Below the pieces are notes generated by a model. That model was given only the letters and a program-made list of their open reading frames with translations, was not told the origin of the DNA and ran no database searches. Position numbers and translations under genes: made by a program. This document shows positions 35,431 to 49,400 of a stretch of 64,000 bases of DNA, piece after piece. Numbering within the stretch: position 1 is the first letter of the stretch; each line of letters begins with the position of its first letter. Origin of the DNA: Sclerodactyla briareus (lineage: Eukaryota > Echinodermata > Holothuroidea > Dendrochirotida > Sclerodactylidae); contig JAODTK010002087.1 of NCBI GenBank assembly GCA_026419785.1, forward strand, positions 186,001 to 250,000. The letters run 5' to 3'.

Positions 35431-38400
35431 ATTTCATGAATTGCACATTGAGCATGTGGAGAATCAATACTACAAAAAAAAGGGACCAGGTCGAAGTTGA
35501 ATGTTAGGCATCTATTCTACCGGTTCCTTTGACTCTGACTTACCAAAATGGAATAGTCTTAAGGAATGTTCCAAATCACCTCCACACAAATCATACTCTC
35601 CCAATTGAGAATATACTCTGAGTACTGAAAACAATAGTTAAATTATCTTAGCACAAAAAATTAGCTTATGGATTCCAGGTTCTATGATAAAAAAAAAGAC
35701 ATCAAAAGACATATTCATACGACCTGCAGATGGCAGATAATCAACACCGACTTCCCCTTTATAACTGATATTAATAAAACAAATTGTGTGAGTTGTTAAG
35801 TTGCAGTCAAACACTCCTTTCTATGGACTAGTTGTACTGATGGAGTAAACCAAATGCCATTAATTATCACACGGGAAACAGAAACAGGACACCATTAGTG
35901 GAGACTTCGACTGCTATCCTCTATCTACCTGTGATAATTCTAATTCTGGTGGCAGTGGGTGACGGATTAGCTCGATCGCTAGAGGGAACAAGGTTTATGT
36001 CTCATTATCTCATGCCCACCCTCCCAGAGTGACTGTAACAATAGTGAGCACCACATGTAGCTGCAGTATTGCAAGGTTCCCAGGGGGGAGGGTTAGGGGG
36101 GAGGGACGGGGTGAAATGAATTGAATTGACAAGGTCGTAAAGTGTGAGGGATGGGAACGGCAAGTTTATAACACCTTATGATGCCCACAACATTGAAATA
36201 GAAGTAACATTAGATGGTCATGCAGGTCATTGAAATAATTGTTGCATGCTTCCACACCAACAATATGCAGATGAAGTTCTTTTTTTTCTCCGTTGTTATT
36301 AAAAAGTTACACAAAGAAACATGACTGCAACAGTACAACTAGCGTTACTCTGACAACTGAGCAGTGTAACAATGTTTGGCTACACAAACTTTAAAAAACG
36401 TCAAAGTAGTCAACAAATTCTGTCACGATTGGTGTTCGATACAGAACATTATCTGTATAATGAACAGGTTAGGTTTGGTCATATCAATAAAGATCCTTAC
36501 ATACAAAAAAAAGTGATTATCAGTATTTAATAAATGACTAATGCAATCAGACATTAAATATATAAAAATAGAAACAACAACCGATAGTGAGTAAACAAAA
36601 GCCATGGGCTATGCAAATCCTGTAAGCCAACTCAATAATACTAATCAGATCAGCACAAAAAACTCTCACCATGAACAATTATCCACCTTAGTATGAGATG
36701 ATATATCACCACAAATCCATTGGAATGAAAGTAACAAAAAAAAATTGTCAGCCTAACTACAGCAATCCTCACCTGAGGTCAAGAATGTGAAGAAAGTGGG
36801 ACATATTGATGAGACACTGGCATTTGTGGATTTTGCTTGTAAACCCTGCCTAGTTGAGAAAATTAGTTAGCTCTGGCCAAAAAAACAAAAACAATACAGA
36901 CCAATCTACATGGGCAATCTCACCCATCCGAGTGTGCATACAATCAATGTCACTCTTCTACCAACCATAGTTACAAGATTTTTCATGAAATATACTTGTC
37001 CACAATATCAAAATATCAATGAGGGCCAACAACACTGAGTGTGGTTGCAGAAATGGTTGCGGAGATGTTCACATTTGAAAAAAAAATTGTTTCTGGCCCT
37101 GCCACTTATGAATATTTATGATATTGGTAGCAAGTCGACAGAGACCATCAACCTAATATATGATGCCATCCAAATAATAGGTATGAAGAACAACATAGTC
37201 GTTTCTATTGTTTGGAGAGATTGGAGATGGATTGCCTCAGTCGGTAGAGCCTCAGAATGGTGACAAAAATTGAAAAAGTTTGAATCCCAAACGATCAGCT
37301 TTTCAGTGGTGTCCTTGGCAAGACACTTGCTCCTCTCCACCAAGTGTTAAATGGCAGGACCGGTTGGAGGAAAATGGGGCACAACCGGCGCGTGTCAGCT
37401 GATGCACGTACTCTCCGAATTTGCAGGTAGTTACCATTTTCTATGACAGGGTAATTATCTGTTGAGGCACTTCGAGCACTATGGTGAAAGGCGCTTATAG
37501 ATACCAAGAAGATATTGTTGACTTAGCATGCCTTAAAATTTCTTGACTGCGAGGCTCACGGAAAGCTAAAAGCGGTCAGACTCGCAGTTGCTCAAGACTA
37601 CAAGATGTGAGGCGAATCAGTGGATGACCCTGAGATTGTAGCTACTGCAAGCAGCCACGACTGATCACAAACCTTGCAAATTGTGACCGCAATGTTTTTG
37701 GACATGTTTCCTACTCCTGGGAAATCTGTGAGGCCAACAAAGCTTGTGATGGCGAATATATCGACTGACAATCTGCATATGGAAACCGCAGACTAGTGTG
37801 ACTGAATGTTATTAATCCTTCTGTTACCAGTGCATGGTCCAACTTTCTTGATTACTTTCATAGGTTCCTCCAGTGTGCATCACATCATCAGTGTTCGTAA
37901 GTTTGAGCATTCATTACTCCATGATAACCTGTTAAAACTTTTTAGGCACTAAATACATAGGTAGGTTGATATACGGCCATTATTGATATATCCGGCAACT
38001 TTCACAGCTTTGACATGGAGATGGAACCGAATGTTTCGAGAAAAAAAAACTCATATGGTATTACTCTCTTTTTGATTCCCTGACACCAAACAAAAGTAAA
38101 GTTGCTTCTATATTATTAACAGAGAATTATATGCTTATAGTGATATACTCTGAATATAATTAAAGTTGATCAACAAAATAATCACTTTGACTTCTCAGAT
38201 TGGAAATATAATATGTGAGTATGTTTGAACATCTGTACACTCAATAATATCTTATAGGAAAATAAACCCTTACAAATACACTGTGAGTTGTAGTCAGGGA
38301 CATAGCTAGAGAAACCCACACGGAGGCGCGGGGCGGTGGGGAGGGGGGTGGGGTGAGAGGGGGGGGAAGGGGGGGGAAGGGGATTGTGACCCCCAACTTT

Positions 38401-40186
38401 GGAGGAGGCGATCCTCCGCAAAGTGGACGAACCCGATCGGGCGGCCGATGCTTTATAGTGAATATAGTGCATGAAAGGCTGTGCTGATAGAAGGCTGACC
38501 GAATTGTTACTTGGCTCAACGCTCTCGGGGGACGAATGGCCACCTTGGAGCAAAGCCACCTCACAGACTCGTCCATGACGTGCAATAGCCATTTCTTAGT
38601 TGGGGTTGCCTGTAACACTGTACACACCATTTTTTATTTCTCATGGCTAGCGGCTCAATTAGGGACTATCATTCCACCACCGTCAGTACTTTTCATATTT
38701 ACCAGTGTACCCTATTAGATGAGGCCACATGTAATGATACTGTTATCACATTGTGCTAACAAACCCCACAAGTATCAATGCTTAACAATGGCATTAAATA
38801 TGTTTACTGCAACAGCAGGCAAGAGCCAGAGAATACCTTGCAGGAAATCAATTGAAAGATATATCACCAATAGCTCTCTAAACACATATAAACTGTCCAG
38901 ATTTGATGGGGTCACACACACTCAAACAAAAAACACACAAAAGGCAACTTGCAAAAAACCACTTGATGTCTAAATAAAAACTCTAAATCAACAACATAAG
39001 AAATTAAGATCATTAAGGGGAGGAATGTCAAGCAAACAAGTCATTACAACAGTAATGCATGATAAGCAGAAAAATTACTGAATATTCATTAGATGATTGA
39101 AAAGGTCAAGCAAATGTCCATTGGTGCAAGGCAGTTAAGGACACCAGTACTGGCATAAGGAACAGACTAATTACTGAATATTCATTAGGATAATTAATTA
39201 AAAAGGTCAAGCCAAAGTCCATTGTGCAAGGCAGTAGGGTAATACCAACCAGTACTGGCATGATAAGCAGACAATTCAATATGTAGGAACATGACAAGAA
39301 CACCTTTTAAGACAACCAAAAATGAAGAGCCTATAAACAAATCTTTACAATATCAAAATTTCAATAAAAGATGAGGAGAGAAGCATTGCTAAGTACAAGA
39401 AATGAAAGTAAGGTTTAGGAGGTCTGAAAGGATTGCTTTAGGAATTCCCTTATGGTAATCTCCACAGATACCATCATGAATTCTCACAGATCCAGTATGG
39501 TATCTTCACAGCCAAAAGTGTCAATATGCCCAATAAAAAGAAGCCTCATAAATAGTACATTTTGACGTTTCCACATGAAATATGATGTAAGAGAGGTCAT
39601 CCAAGACATTACATTCAGCAAGCATGTTATGTACATTTTTTTCTTCAGCCCATATTATCCAGTAGTGCTCAAACTTTTTTATTCAACTCCAGTTTTAGCA
39701 TAAGGCCAGGCTAGGAAAGTTCATACTTCTGGTCCTACCACTCCTGCCTATCTATGCTCTGAATTTATTGTTATATGTAACATGTAAAATCTCATATTAT
39801 ATGAGAAATATCCTAAAAATATATATATATATTATTATATATCAGCTAAGATAGTAAGAATTTGAACACACTCAAGTGGATACTGTTTTCTTATTTGGGA
39901 CTAATTCAATATGTTTAGAGGTAATGTAAGAAAGAGCCTCTGAGGATATAGTCACATCTTTGGTGACTATGGCTACCACAATTACATCATGACAGCTAGC
40001 AGTAATAGGCATGCAGTTCCATTGGGGCCCAGCGCTTTTGCTTGTTGTATACCTAACAGATATTCACAGGTTACACCTTCCCGTACTGGCGACGGGGACG
40101 GGGGGGGACTGGCTGTGAGCGGCAGGGCAGTTATCAAAGCATCTCTGTGGAGCTGTATGGAACTCACTGTATTTTGTACGCGGTTA
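35431..40186. other. Intergenic between the two convergent genes
   Basis: No exon recognised. AT-rich sequence and low-complexity tracts, with a G-rich block at 38.3-38.4 kb. The antisense AATAAA at 39774-39779, about 410 bp beyond the ABC transporter stop, is a candidate polyadenylation signal for that gene. At 39.07-39.29 kb the phrase 'ttgaaaaggtcaagc...gtccattg.tgcaaggcagt' occurs twice in tandem. Confidence 0.5.
37205..37345 (+). repeat. SINE-like tRNA-related head
   Basis: 'gattgcctcagtcggtagag' then 'cctcagaatggtgac' and, after about 25 bases, 'gtttgaatcccaaacg' give A- and B-box-like segments in tRNA order. The acceptor stem does not pair, so it is a SINE head and not a tRNA gene. 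Confidence 0.5.
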
Positions 40187-40408
40187 CTACGCTTCCGAGA
40201 AGCCGAACTCCTGTAGGTTCATACTAGAGGCGTCATCGTCGTCGTCCTCTTGTTCCTCCTGCTGCTCCTCTATGGGTGAGGGTATTGTGTGTAGTGGATT
40301 GCTGTGCCCGGCATATGGCTGTAGTAGCCTCTGTTTGGCAGTTCCTCTGTGGGCACCGTGCTCACCATACCAAAGTCGGGGATGTGTACGAGCCGCCCCT
40401 TACCGCAG
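40187..40408 (-). CDS. ABCA: ABCA exon 14, C-terminal tail with acidic run
   Basis: Reads [33 protein letters not shown], then after one frame change [31 protein letters not shown] and a stop. The tail is not conserved in ABCA proteins; the assignment rests on position, orientation and composition. The acidic [10 protein letters not shown] run would face the cytoplasm. The acceptor near 40408 ('catcccctgcgg') appears to lack one base of CAG. Confidence 0.6.
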
Positions 40409-43400
40409 GGGATGATGACAAGCAAAAAATTATATACTTTGAATGGAGTGAATACTCTCCCAATCTTAAAGGAGATAATTGTAACAATTCTGAGAATGAT
40501 ATGAAACATAAGATACAATGCACAAAACTGCATGTACCAGAGTGATGATTACTGTTTGCACTATGGAGCTTTCTTCTAAATAGTCACATATTTGCATGTA
40601 TTGCTGCCAGGGTTCATGATAAGCGGGGGCCAAGGGGCTATTAGCCCCCTAAACTACATGAATAACCCCAGGTCCTATTGTATAAATGTATAAGCCAGGG
40701 GCTATTGAGTATTGAGGGGGGGGGGGAATAGCCCCTGGCCTTTAATTAGTCACATTTGGGTACGCCTAACTAATAAATGCAGCAAGCACTATTCATAGTT
40801 GTTGGCAGACTGGGGACACTTTAGCATATGTAGTAATGCGTGTGAGCTTTACAGCCTCTGGGGTTGATTTTCTCATTGAAGCATGTTCATCTCAATGCAG
40901 AAGCTGAGATACGGATCAGAGCCCCTGGTCCTACCAAAATAACCCCTGGTCCAACCAGAAGTCAACGAACCAGGGGCTCTCTCTTTTGAAAATTTATACC
41001 TGGACTCTGATCCCTCATTTCGATCCTGATAGGGCCTACTTATCCACACTGTTTATTATACATGTCTGCATGCAATGTCCATGGCCCAAGGAACATGATA
41101 AGAAGAATCTCAGAGAAGCTCAAGCCTTCTTTATGCTATTATGTAAGGGCAGCATTCCTTCGCCTCAAATAGGAATTCACAAACCATGCCCATTTCATTT
41201 TTTTCCGTTTTTTGGCAAATATTTGTGTGGGTGCAACTAGTAGACAATGACCAGAAGGATAGGATGTTGATTCTGTTTCTTACCAGGTGTGAGTGAAGTA
41301 GGGCTGTTGAAATGTACATTAGGTTCAGCTCTGGTACTCAATAATTCTTCCTCTCCTGTCTTCTGTTGCTTGGCAAAGCCGATGAACAACTAAAATGAGG
41401 AAAATCAACAAACAGGCACAGGTTATACACACAATATATGACTCCATTCTATTTAGGTTTATGACATTGCTGAAGCAGTGCTTCTCATAGAAGCTCTTGA
41501 CCACTGTGAGCAAGAATCAACAGCATTCAGGAAAATGTTTACTGCCAATGGAACAGGGGGTTACGGCAGAATTTGAGCAATCATGTCCATGACTTCCATA
41601 ACTATTTCATGACCAAATATAGGATTTCCATGACCTTCTCGATGACATCCTCGCACCGATTTTCAACTGAACATCTAGAAAAGAGCCAAAGTAACAACAT
41701 TAAACAGTCTGTGAGGAAGTAACAACTTCATGAAAATTTCCATGACTCCAAAATTTCCATAACTCAACAACTTTCCACTGAATTTCAAAACTTATCCAGC
41801 CCTGGATTTCTATGATGAAATTCATGACTTTTGCAGGTTTTCCATGAAGGCGGAACACTGATGGGCCTCACACAGATGAGTGAAGGTTTGCGCATGCAGT
41901 CACGTGTGGAGAGTGAAAGGGTGCTGTGAGTCACTCAGGATGAATGGAGGTTTAAGATTTGAGAACGGAAAGCTCTAAGATGCAACCAATATACAGGACT
42001 ATAATACAATCCCAATACAAGCAGGTTCTTCGATCCACTTCTCAAGCCTAGTATGCCACAAATTCCTGATGTAAAATAGATGTATTACAGCACTCCCAAG
42101 AGAATAAAATTCCATGATATTTCTATGATGAAATTTCAGGATGGAAACGCTTACTTATTTTCATTCCAGACAGCTTGGAAAGCCACCTTAGGCAATCAAT
42201 TCTCCCAGTCTATCTTTGGCCAATCAAATTCCATGACTCTTTTCAGGATTTAAAGCATTTCAAATTCCATGACTTTGATCAAGCAAAGAGGTCAGGATAT
42301 GCTAGCTTGATCAAAGCAAAGAGGTCATGATATGCTAGTTTGATCAAAGCAAAGAGGTCATGATATGCTAGCCCGATCAGAGCAAAGAGGTCATGATATG
42401 CTAGCTTGATCCAAGCAAAGAGGTCAGGATATGCTAGCTGATCCAAGCAAAGAGGTCGTGATATGGTATTTGATTCAAAGCAAAGAGGTTATGATATGCT
42501 AGCTTGATCAAAGCAAGAGGTCAGGATATGCTAGCTTGATCAAAGCAAAGAGGTCAGGATATGCTAGCTTGATCAAAGCAAAGAGGTCAGGATATGCTAG
42601 CTTGATCAAAGCAAAGAGGTCATGATATGCTAGCCCGATCAGAGCAAAGAGGTCAGGATATGCTAGCTTGATCCAAGCAAAGAGGTCAGGATATGCTAGC
42701 TTGATCCAAGCAAAGAGGTCGTGATATGGTATTTGATCAAAGCAAAGAGTCATGATATGCTAGCTTGATCAAAGCAAGAGGTCAGGATATGCTAGCTTGA
42801 TCCAAGCAAAGAGGTCAGGATATGCTAGCTTGATCAAAGCAAGAGTCATGATATGCTAGCTTGATCAAAGCAAAGAGGTCATGATATGCTAGCCCGATCA
42901 GAGCAAAGAGGTCAGGATATGCTAGCTTGATCCAAGCAAAGAGGTCAGGATATGCTAGCTTGATCAAAGCAAAGAGGTTATGATATGCTAGCTTGATCAA
43001 AGCAAAGAGGTCATGATATGCTAGCTTGATCAAAGCAAAGAGGGCAGGATACGCTAGCTTGATCAAAGCAAAGAGGTTATGATATGCTAGCTTGATCCAA
43101 GCAAAGAGGTCAGGATATGCTAGCTTGATCAAAGCAAAGAGGTCAGGATACGCTAGCTTGATCAAAGGCAAAGAGGTCAGGATATGCTAGCTGATCAAAG
43201 CAAAGAGGTCAGGATATGCTAGCTTGATCAAAGGAAAGAGGTCAGGCTATGCTAGCCTAATCTGCTGGCATGCAGAGCAGTTTGTGATCATCTTACCTGA
43301 TCTAAGGTGGTCTGGCTCAGTGAGTAGTCTGTTACGCCCAGCTGCCTCCTGTTAGCCTCCATGATCCCAAAGAGTCGGAGAGAGCAGTACCCTCTGTCGG

Positions 43401-46400
43401 CAGTTGATACTCCAGCATATTGAGGTGGATCTCACGTAGGTACGAGGTAGGGAAGTTGGCCCTCATGAAGTCCTGAATCGTTCCGTGTCAGTAGAAGGCA
43501 TGCCCAACGCTCGGATGTCAAATGTACCCATCGCGAACATGGGATATAATAATATCATAGAATGTCGAGTACTGATACCAAAAAAGCACCAAACAGCGTC
43601 TGAACTAAACCTTAAACCGATGCTATAGCTCTATTATGATCTACTTTATTCTACTTCATAATGCGGAATTTCATAGAAAAACGAAGATTGTTTGTAGGGT
43701 TGAGCAAGTATAACATCATTTAGTATTGCAGGATGGGATGCTTTTTGATCTTGGCAATATATCGCGCAACTTCAAAGGACTGTAAACGGGTTTAACGTGG
43801 AAAGTTGATACAAACTTGGATTTGGACTGACGCGTTCAGTTTTCCCCTAGTCTCTTCATAGTTCATAACCAAGGCAAGCAGTTGAGCCAGACCTTGAACC
43901 GATGCTATATGGCATATGCTCTATTAATATATCTAACATTTCTTTCTAATCGTCAACCTCCCTCAATTTGTGCACCTGTCCTATACCTAGCTACACTAAA
44001 TTTGTAGCCTAAGCTGGTAGCCCAACTCCGAAATCGGCAAATTGTCTTCAGTCTTCCTGACTGGTTCCATCGTTCTTCATTAGTCAAATCGCAATTTTTC
44101 AGTAGAAAATTGAGTATCTTCCTGTACCTGCTATATTACTTCCTGGGAAAAAAGTCTGAATTTAGTGGCAGGTCCTAGTCAGTTCCAAATGCGCAAATTG
44201 AGGGTGGGGTTTAAATCAAATTACTGTTTTTGTTACTGATTTTTGTTCTTCACATAGTTTCCTGAATCTCACCAGATATGGCCTGTTTAGGTATCATTTG
44301 AAGAGCGTGAGGAGGTGATTCCAATGGTTGTACTATTATTTGGATCCGAGTCATGCAAAGGAAATTAATGCAGTCAGAGTGCTAGTTGCGCAAATTGATG
44401 ATGGACCATGCTACTTCATAAAGTCCTCAGGCACAACATACAAGAGGACTGTATACAAATTGTAGGGTGTATCCAAGCCAGGATTGTAGGCCAGAATTGC
44501 AGCGGTCCCATTCTCGCCGACAGGATGCTATGCATACCAGCAATGTCTCCAATTAGAATCTCCTCCCTGGTGGCTACAGGCCCAGTTCCACCAGGTCCAG
44601 AAAATATTTTAATAAACGACTATGGATTCAATGAAGGACCAACTTCTAATATTTTACATTGTCTTGCCATCAATTTAGCTATCAATTTATATGTCTGATT
44701 TGATATATTTTTTGATATGACCTCACTAAAATGGATATTTTCTCCTTCAAATCATCCCTATCAATCCGACACTCAAAAAAAAGTGTAAAAAACTTGGAGG
44801 GTTTACTAGATCAATGACATACAATAAACTACCAAGTCATCATCATGCAACACACTAGTGGAATTAATGGATGGTGCTGTTACACACCGTCACAAAAATG
44901 TCTCATGGAGAATATAGGGACTAATGTTACACTGATATATTGTGATGAGTACTGTATTGATTAAGAATGCACTAGGGACAATTCTCCATTGTGACGTAAT
45001 GCGAAGGTCGCCGTGGTTTCCTGCCCATTGCAACCAGTGCTCGTTACCTCTGAATCATCAGAAAAAACTTACTTGTTCTTCAGGGGCTGGATGTTACCAA
45101 GACATTTGAACTGTCCGTTAACCATTATAGCCAGCCTCGTACACAGAGTGCACACTCCGCATACTGAATAAGAAAATTTTAGAGAGAAAGACTTGTATAA
45201 TAGAGATATATATATATCCATGTATATCAGGGAGGAACTTTACAAATTTGTGTGATATCGATTGTAACCACATTAAATGGACGAAGTGTCAATGATCGGT
45301 ACTGATGATTACGAACACCAAGTTTTTTGGAAATCCAACCAACTTCTGAACTACTCAAACTTCACAAACAATTGCAAATAAGACTGTTTGATTATCATAT
45401 ATTATACCCTAAGCTAATCAGTTGGTGCATGCACACTTTATAGCTGTCATACAATAACTGCATCCTAATGCAACTAATGATACTGGAATACTGTAAAAAA
45501 AGCTTAAGCTAATTTGCAAATTAATTTGCACATTTACGCAAATCAGGTGGTCGTTTGGGAAAGTTCAGCATGAAGGCCACTACGGTTCCGGAGATATCTC
45601 AATGTGGAAGGATGGACAAACACAACAAAGTGATCCCATTTCTCTCTGGAGAGACAGAAAAGCTGTGCAGGCTGCGAGGTTAAACCAGATGGTTAGCTAT
45701 CTTACTCGCTGCCGAGTTGCAGTTTTGAAGAAATCGAGCCGTGTGAGGCCATAATTTTAGGAACTAATTTTGGTCATCCTCCCCTGACAATCAGACAACA
45801 AACTATAATGGAACACCGTTATTTGAATGTTGTTCTTCATAATTTGTGCCACCTTCAACATATGCATGTGATCTGCATTATTTTAGTTGGGTTCAACAAA
45901 GGTTGGTCTTAATGGTCAGTGTTACCAAAACACTTGTGAATGTTGAAAAGTTAACTATGTTGTTATGGAGGTGATGATTAAATGGTGGCTGTTGTGGCTC
46001 TCTTTATTATGAGTTCCAACTTCCAGAACAAGCTTTCAGGCCAATTTTCAGTAAATATGCCAAATTTATCCAATGAGTATGGTATTTTGGGACGAAAAGT
46101 TGATGCATCGACACTTTTCAACAGTAGATACCTCCACACAGAATGCCAGCAGGACGGCTTTCACGGTTCAGGAAATATCGAACCACACATACGGACAGAC
46201 AGATGGACAGACAGACAGACACAAACATAACAAAGTGATCACTATGAATCTCCTTGAACAAAGTTCAGGCGAGACAATTAAATCAATATAAACTTTTTCT
46301 CCTCATATATTAACCACTAGCCTAAAGCCATGGGGAAGACACCTCAAGAGAAATTGTTCAAAAATGAATATTGTTATGATGTTAACCACTTAGTACATCA

Positions 46401-49400
46401 TGCTTAATATGATTGCCCTGCCTAGCGCCTTTGTGGGTGCGGCCTTGATTGTGCAGCGGCCTTGACTACAATAATGCCAAGGCCACACATGTTCCAGCTA
46501 TTCATTCACCTCGTGGAAACTGTAGGTCATACACAAGCAACCCCCAGTTCCTTTATTCAGCATGGCCTGTGCTATGGAAAATACAACTAACCTGTGTGTG
46601 GTCAACACTACAGGCCTTTCTTCATTCAGCATGATATAAGCTAGGGAATATAATAACCTGTGTGTGGTTGGTCAACACCACAGACCTTCATTCTGCTGTA
46701 GAATATACTAACCTGTGTGTGGTCAACACTACAGACCTTCCTTCCTTCACAATGCTAGTGATACAATTCCACAGGAACCGTCTAGACTTCGGATCCATGC
46801 CAGTGGTAGGTTCATCCTGTCAAACAAAAACAGTTTGATAACTTCACTTCTGGAACAGGAACCCTGGTTAAAGTTCTTGTGAACTTGAGAAGAAACAGCG
46901 ATATAGCTAGCCAAATGTCACTGAGAGGCACAACTAATGCAGCCAAGTAACTAATCATCTCATCTGGCACACGCTATCAAACATCCACTTCAAACGGAAG
47001 TTCAGAGCCTTTGAACTACCACATTTGTGCCACTCATCGAAAGTATTAACCCTTATATCCCGATATTTCCCCAATTCCAAAGGATGCCATTATTTCACTT
47101 GTTGGTAAGAACTCCGTCACATGAACTGAACAACCTCAAGAACTATTGCCCGGTTTTTAACATATCCTACTTGTCAATAGTTATCGATAAAAAACACAAT
47201 CAGCTGGATAAATACTGATCATGACCTTTTTAGTAAACCATACAATTCTACAAGTCATGCCACTACACGAGAGACGACTACCATGACAAAGGTAAAAGAT
47301 GACTTTTGATCATTTGAGCAGGCGTATTCTTAGACCCGAATTGCACCCTTCTGGCATGGATTGGTTCATGTAGGAGCAGATAGGCCAGGGAAGTTCACTA
47401 TAAACAGTACACCATAAGCACTCAGTAAACTTGGACACTGACTCCTGCAAGGAGCTATTGTTGGTCTTTCGATCTTCGATCTGTACACTCATTCAACTGT
47501 TCACATTATCCGCAACTACAAACTCTGATAGACGGCTGACATAAGAACGATACTTCCATCACAACTGCCTTAGCCCGGCTCTCCTTGTTATTGCTCCAAT
47601 AGAATCCTGGATGACCCAGAACATGTTCAATCTTATTGAAAATTGATGCAAATTACTCCACCTAATTAGCAAAATTCAAATCATTCAACTACTGTCCTGT
47701 ACCTATGTGCCAAACCACTTCCACCACACCACTTATGCTTGCTATTGCACTCAAGACAATAGGCCTATTACCTACATAGCGACATTCATGCCCAATATGT
47801 AATCAGATCAGTTCACTCAACGCTTCAGTCTTGTAGAGATTCAGGCATACCCTACAGAAAAATATTTATTGGTACTCACCAAGAAAGACTACTGGTGGAT
47901 TACCAACGAGAGCAATGGCAGTTGAAAGCTTCCTCTTGTTTCCCCGCTGTAGGTACCAGCGAGCTATCAGCAGATTTGGATAGCCCCAGCTTCTGTATGC
48001 CCCAATCAGCGACCTGCAAAACAAAACAATATAATATATTGAGCTTCTTCAGCCTTTGAAATGTTCAAGAAAATTTTACCATGTCAGGGTGGCATGAAGA
48101 CTTACCTGTTAAGGTACTCCCTCGTCAGAGATGCACAGAACTGAAGATTTCTACTATATCAGGGTACTATGCAGACTTACCCTGTGAGGGGTACTCTTTC
48201 AGAGAGGCACCAGAAACTGAAGTTTCTTATATCAGGGTACTAAAGCGACTTACCCTGTGAGGTACTCCCTTCAAGAGATACACAGAAACTGAAGAGATTT
48301 TCTACTATATCAGGGTTACTATGCAGGACTTACCCTGGTGAGGTTACTCCCTAGAGATGCACAGAACTGAAGATTTCTACTATATCAGGGTATAAGCCGA
48401 CTGACCTGTGAGGTGTACTCCCTTAGAGATGCACAGAACGGAAGATTTCTACTATATCAGGGTAGCATGACGACTCTTTAGGGTAACTCTGATGGTACTC
48501 CGTCAGAGATGCCAGAACTGAAGATTTCACTATATCAGGGGGGTAACCATGAAGACGAACCCTGTAAGGAAACTCTGATGGCACTCCCTTCAGAGAATAC
48601 ACAGGAAGTGGACGATTCTTACTATATCAGGGTACTATTCCACCGTACCCGGTTAAGGTACTACCTTCAGAGATGCACAGGACTGAAGATGTCTATCATA
48701 TCAGGGGACCATGAAGACTCTGTTGAGGTACTCTGATGGTACTCCTCTCAGGGGAGGCATAAAATTTAGATGCTCGGCCAGTGAGTAGGTCATCCAGTGC
48801 ATTCAAATTGAGGCAAGTAACCCGATACTATGGTTGACTTTCCGAATTGGTTTGTGATGCTGTTCTGTAGGGTGACTGATGGCAATCGCCAAGTTACGTA
48901 GATATCCCCTGTCACAAATCTTGAAGTGGGTGTCTTCCCAGCTCATTGACGCACCAGAAACCAAAACACTAAGGAGATAATCGATGATAACGCTTTTGTG
49001 TGTCCAGTTGTAAACTCTCGAACAAGGAAAAAAGTGACGAAACGTGGAATAGTGGAACAAATGGTTTCGCGACAATAGGTTTCCTGGTCTCATGATCAGT
49101 GGTTGTTCCAGTTGAGGTATTTAGGGTGCTCCAACCATCCTGACCAAAAAAAAAGTGGATAGATAAGGATTTGCTGATAGCAGATAATAACAGCAGCTCA
49201 ATCATCGTCATAGAGGAGGGGGTAGCTTGGTTGCCAGTCTCCAAGTACTGTTATATGAATGGCACAAGCCAGGACTAAAGCAGCCCCCTTTTATTAGACT
49301 GATTGGACCATGTCAACTGTAATGAGTGAAACCACGAATGAATGTGGCAAACCAGTTTTTAGCGGCAGTGAAGTCATCTTACCTTGAAACTTATCTTAGG

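Noticed and set aside
37205-37280. tRNA gene
   Set aside because: A- and B-box-like words are present but arms do not pair and the internal segment is the wrong length; a SINE head fits better.
38182-38630. Two overlapping minus-strand frames with a proline-rich run
   Set aside because: The prolines come from a G-rich tract at 38.34-38.39 kb read on the other strand. No homology seen.
42508-43171. Minus-strand open frames repeating [11 protein letters not shown]
   Set aside because: Product of the 33-bp minisatellite; no start context, no flanking coding sequence and no family resemblance.
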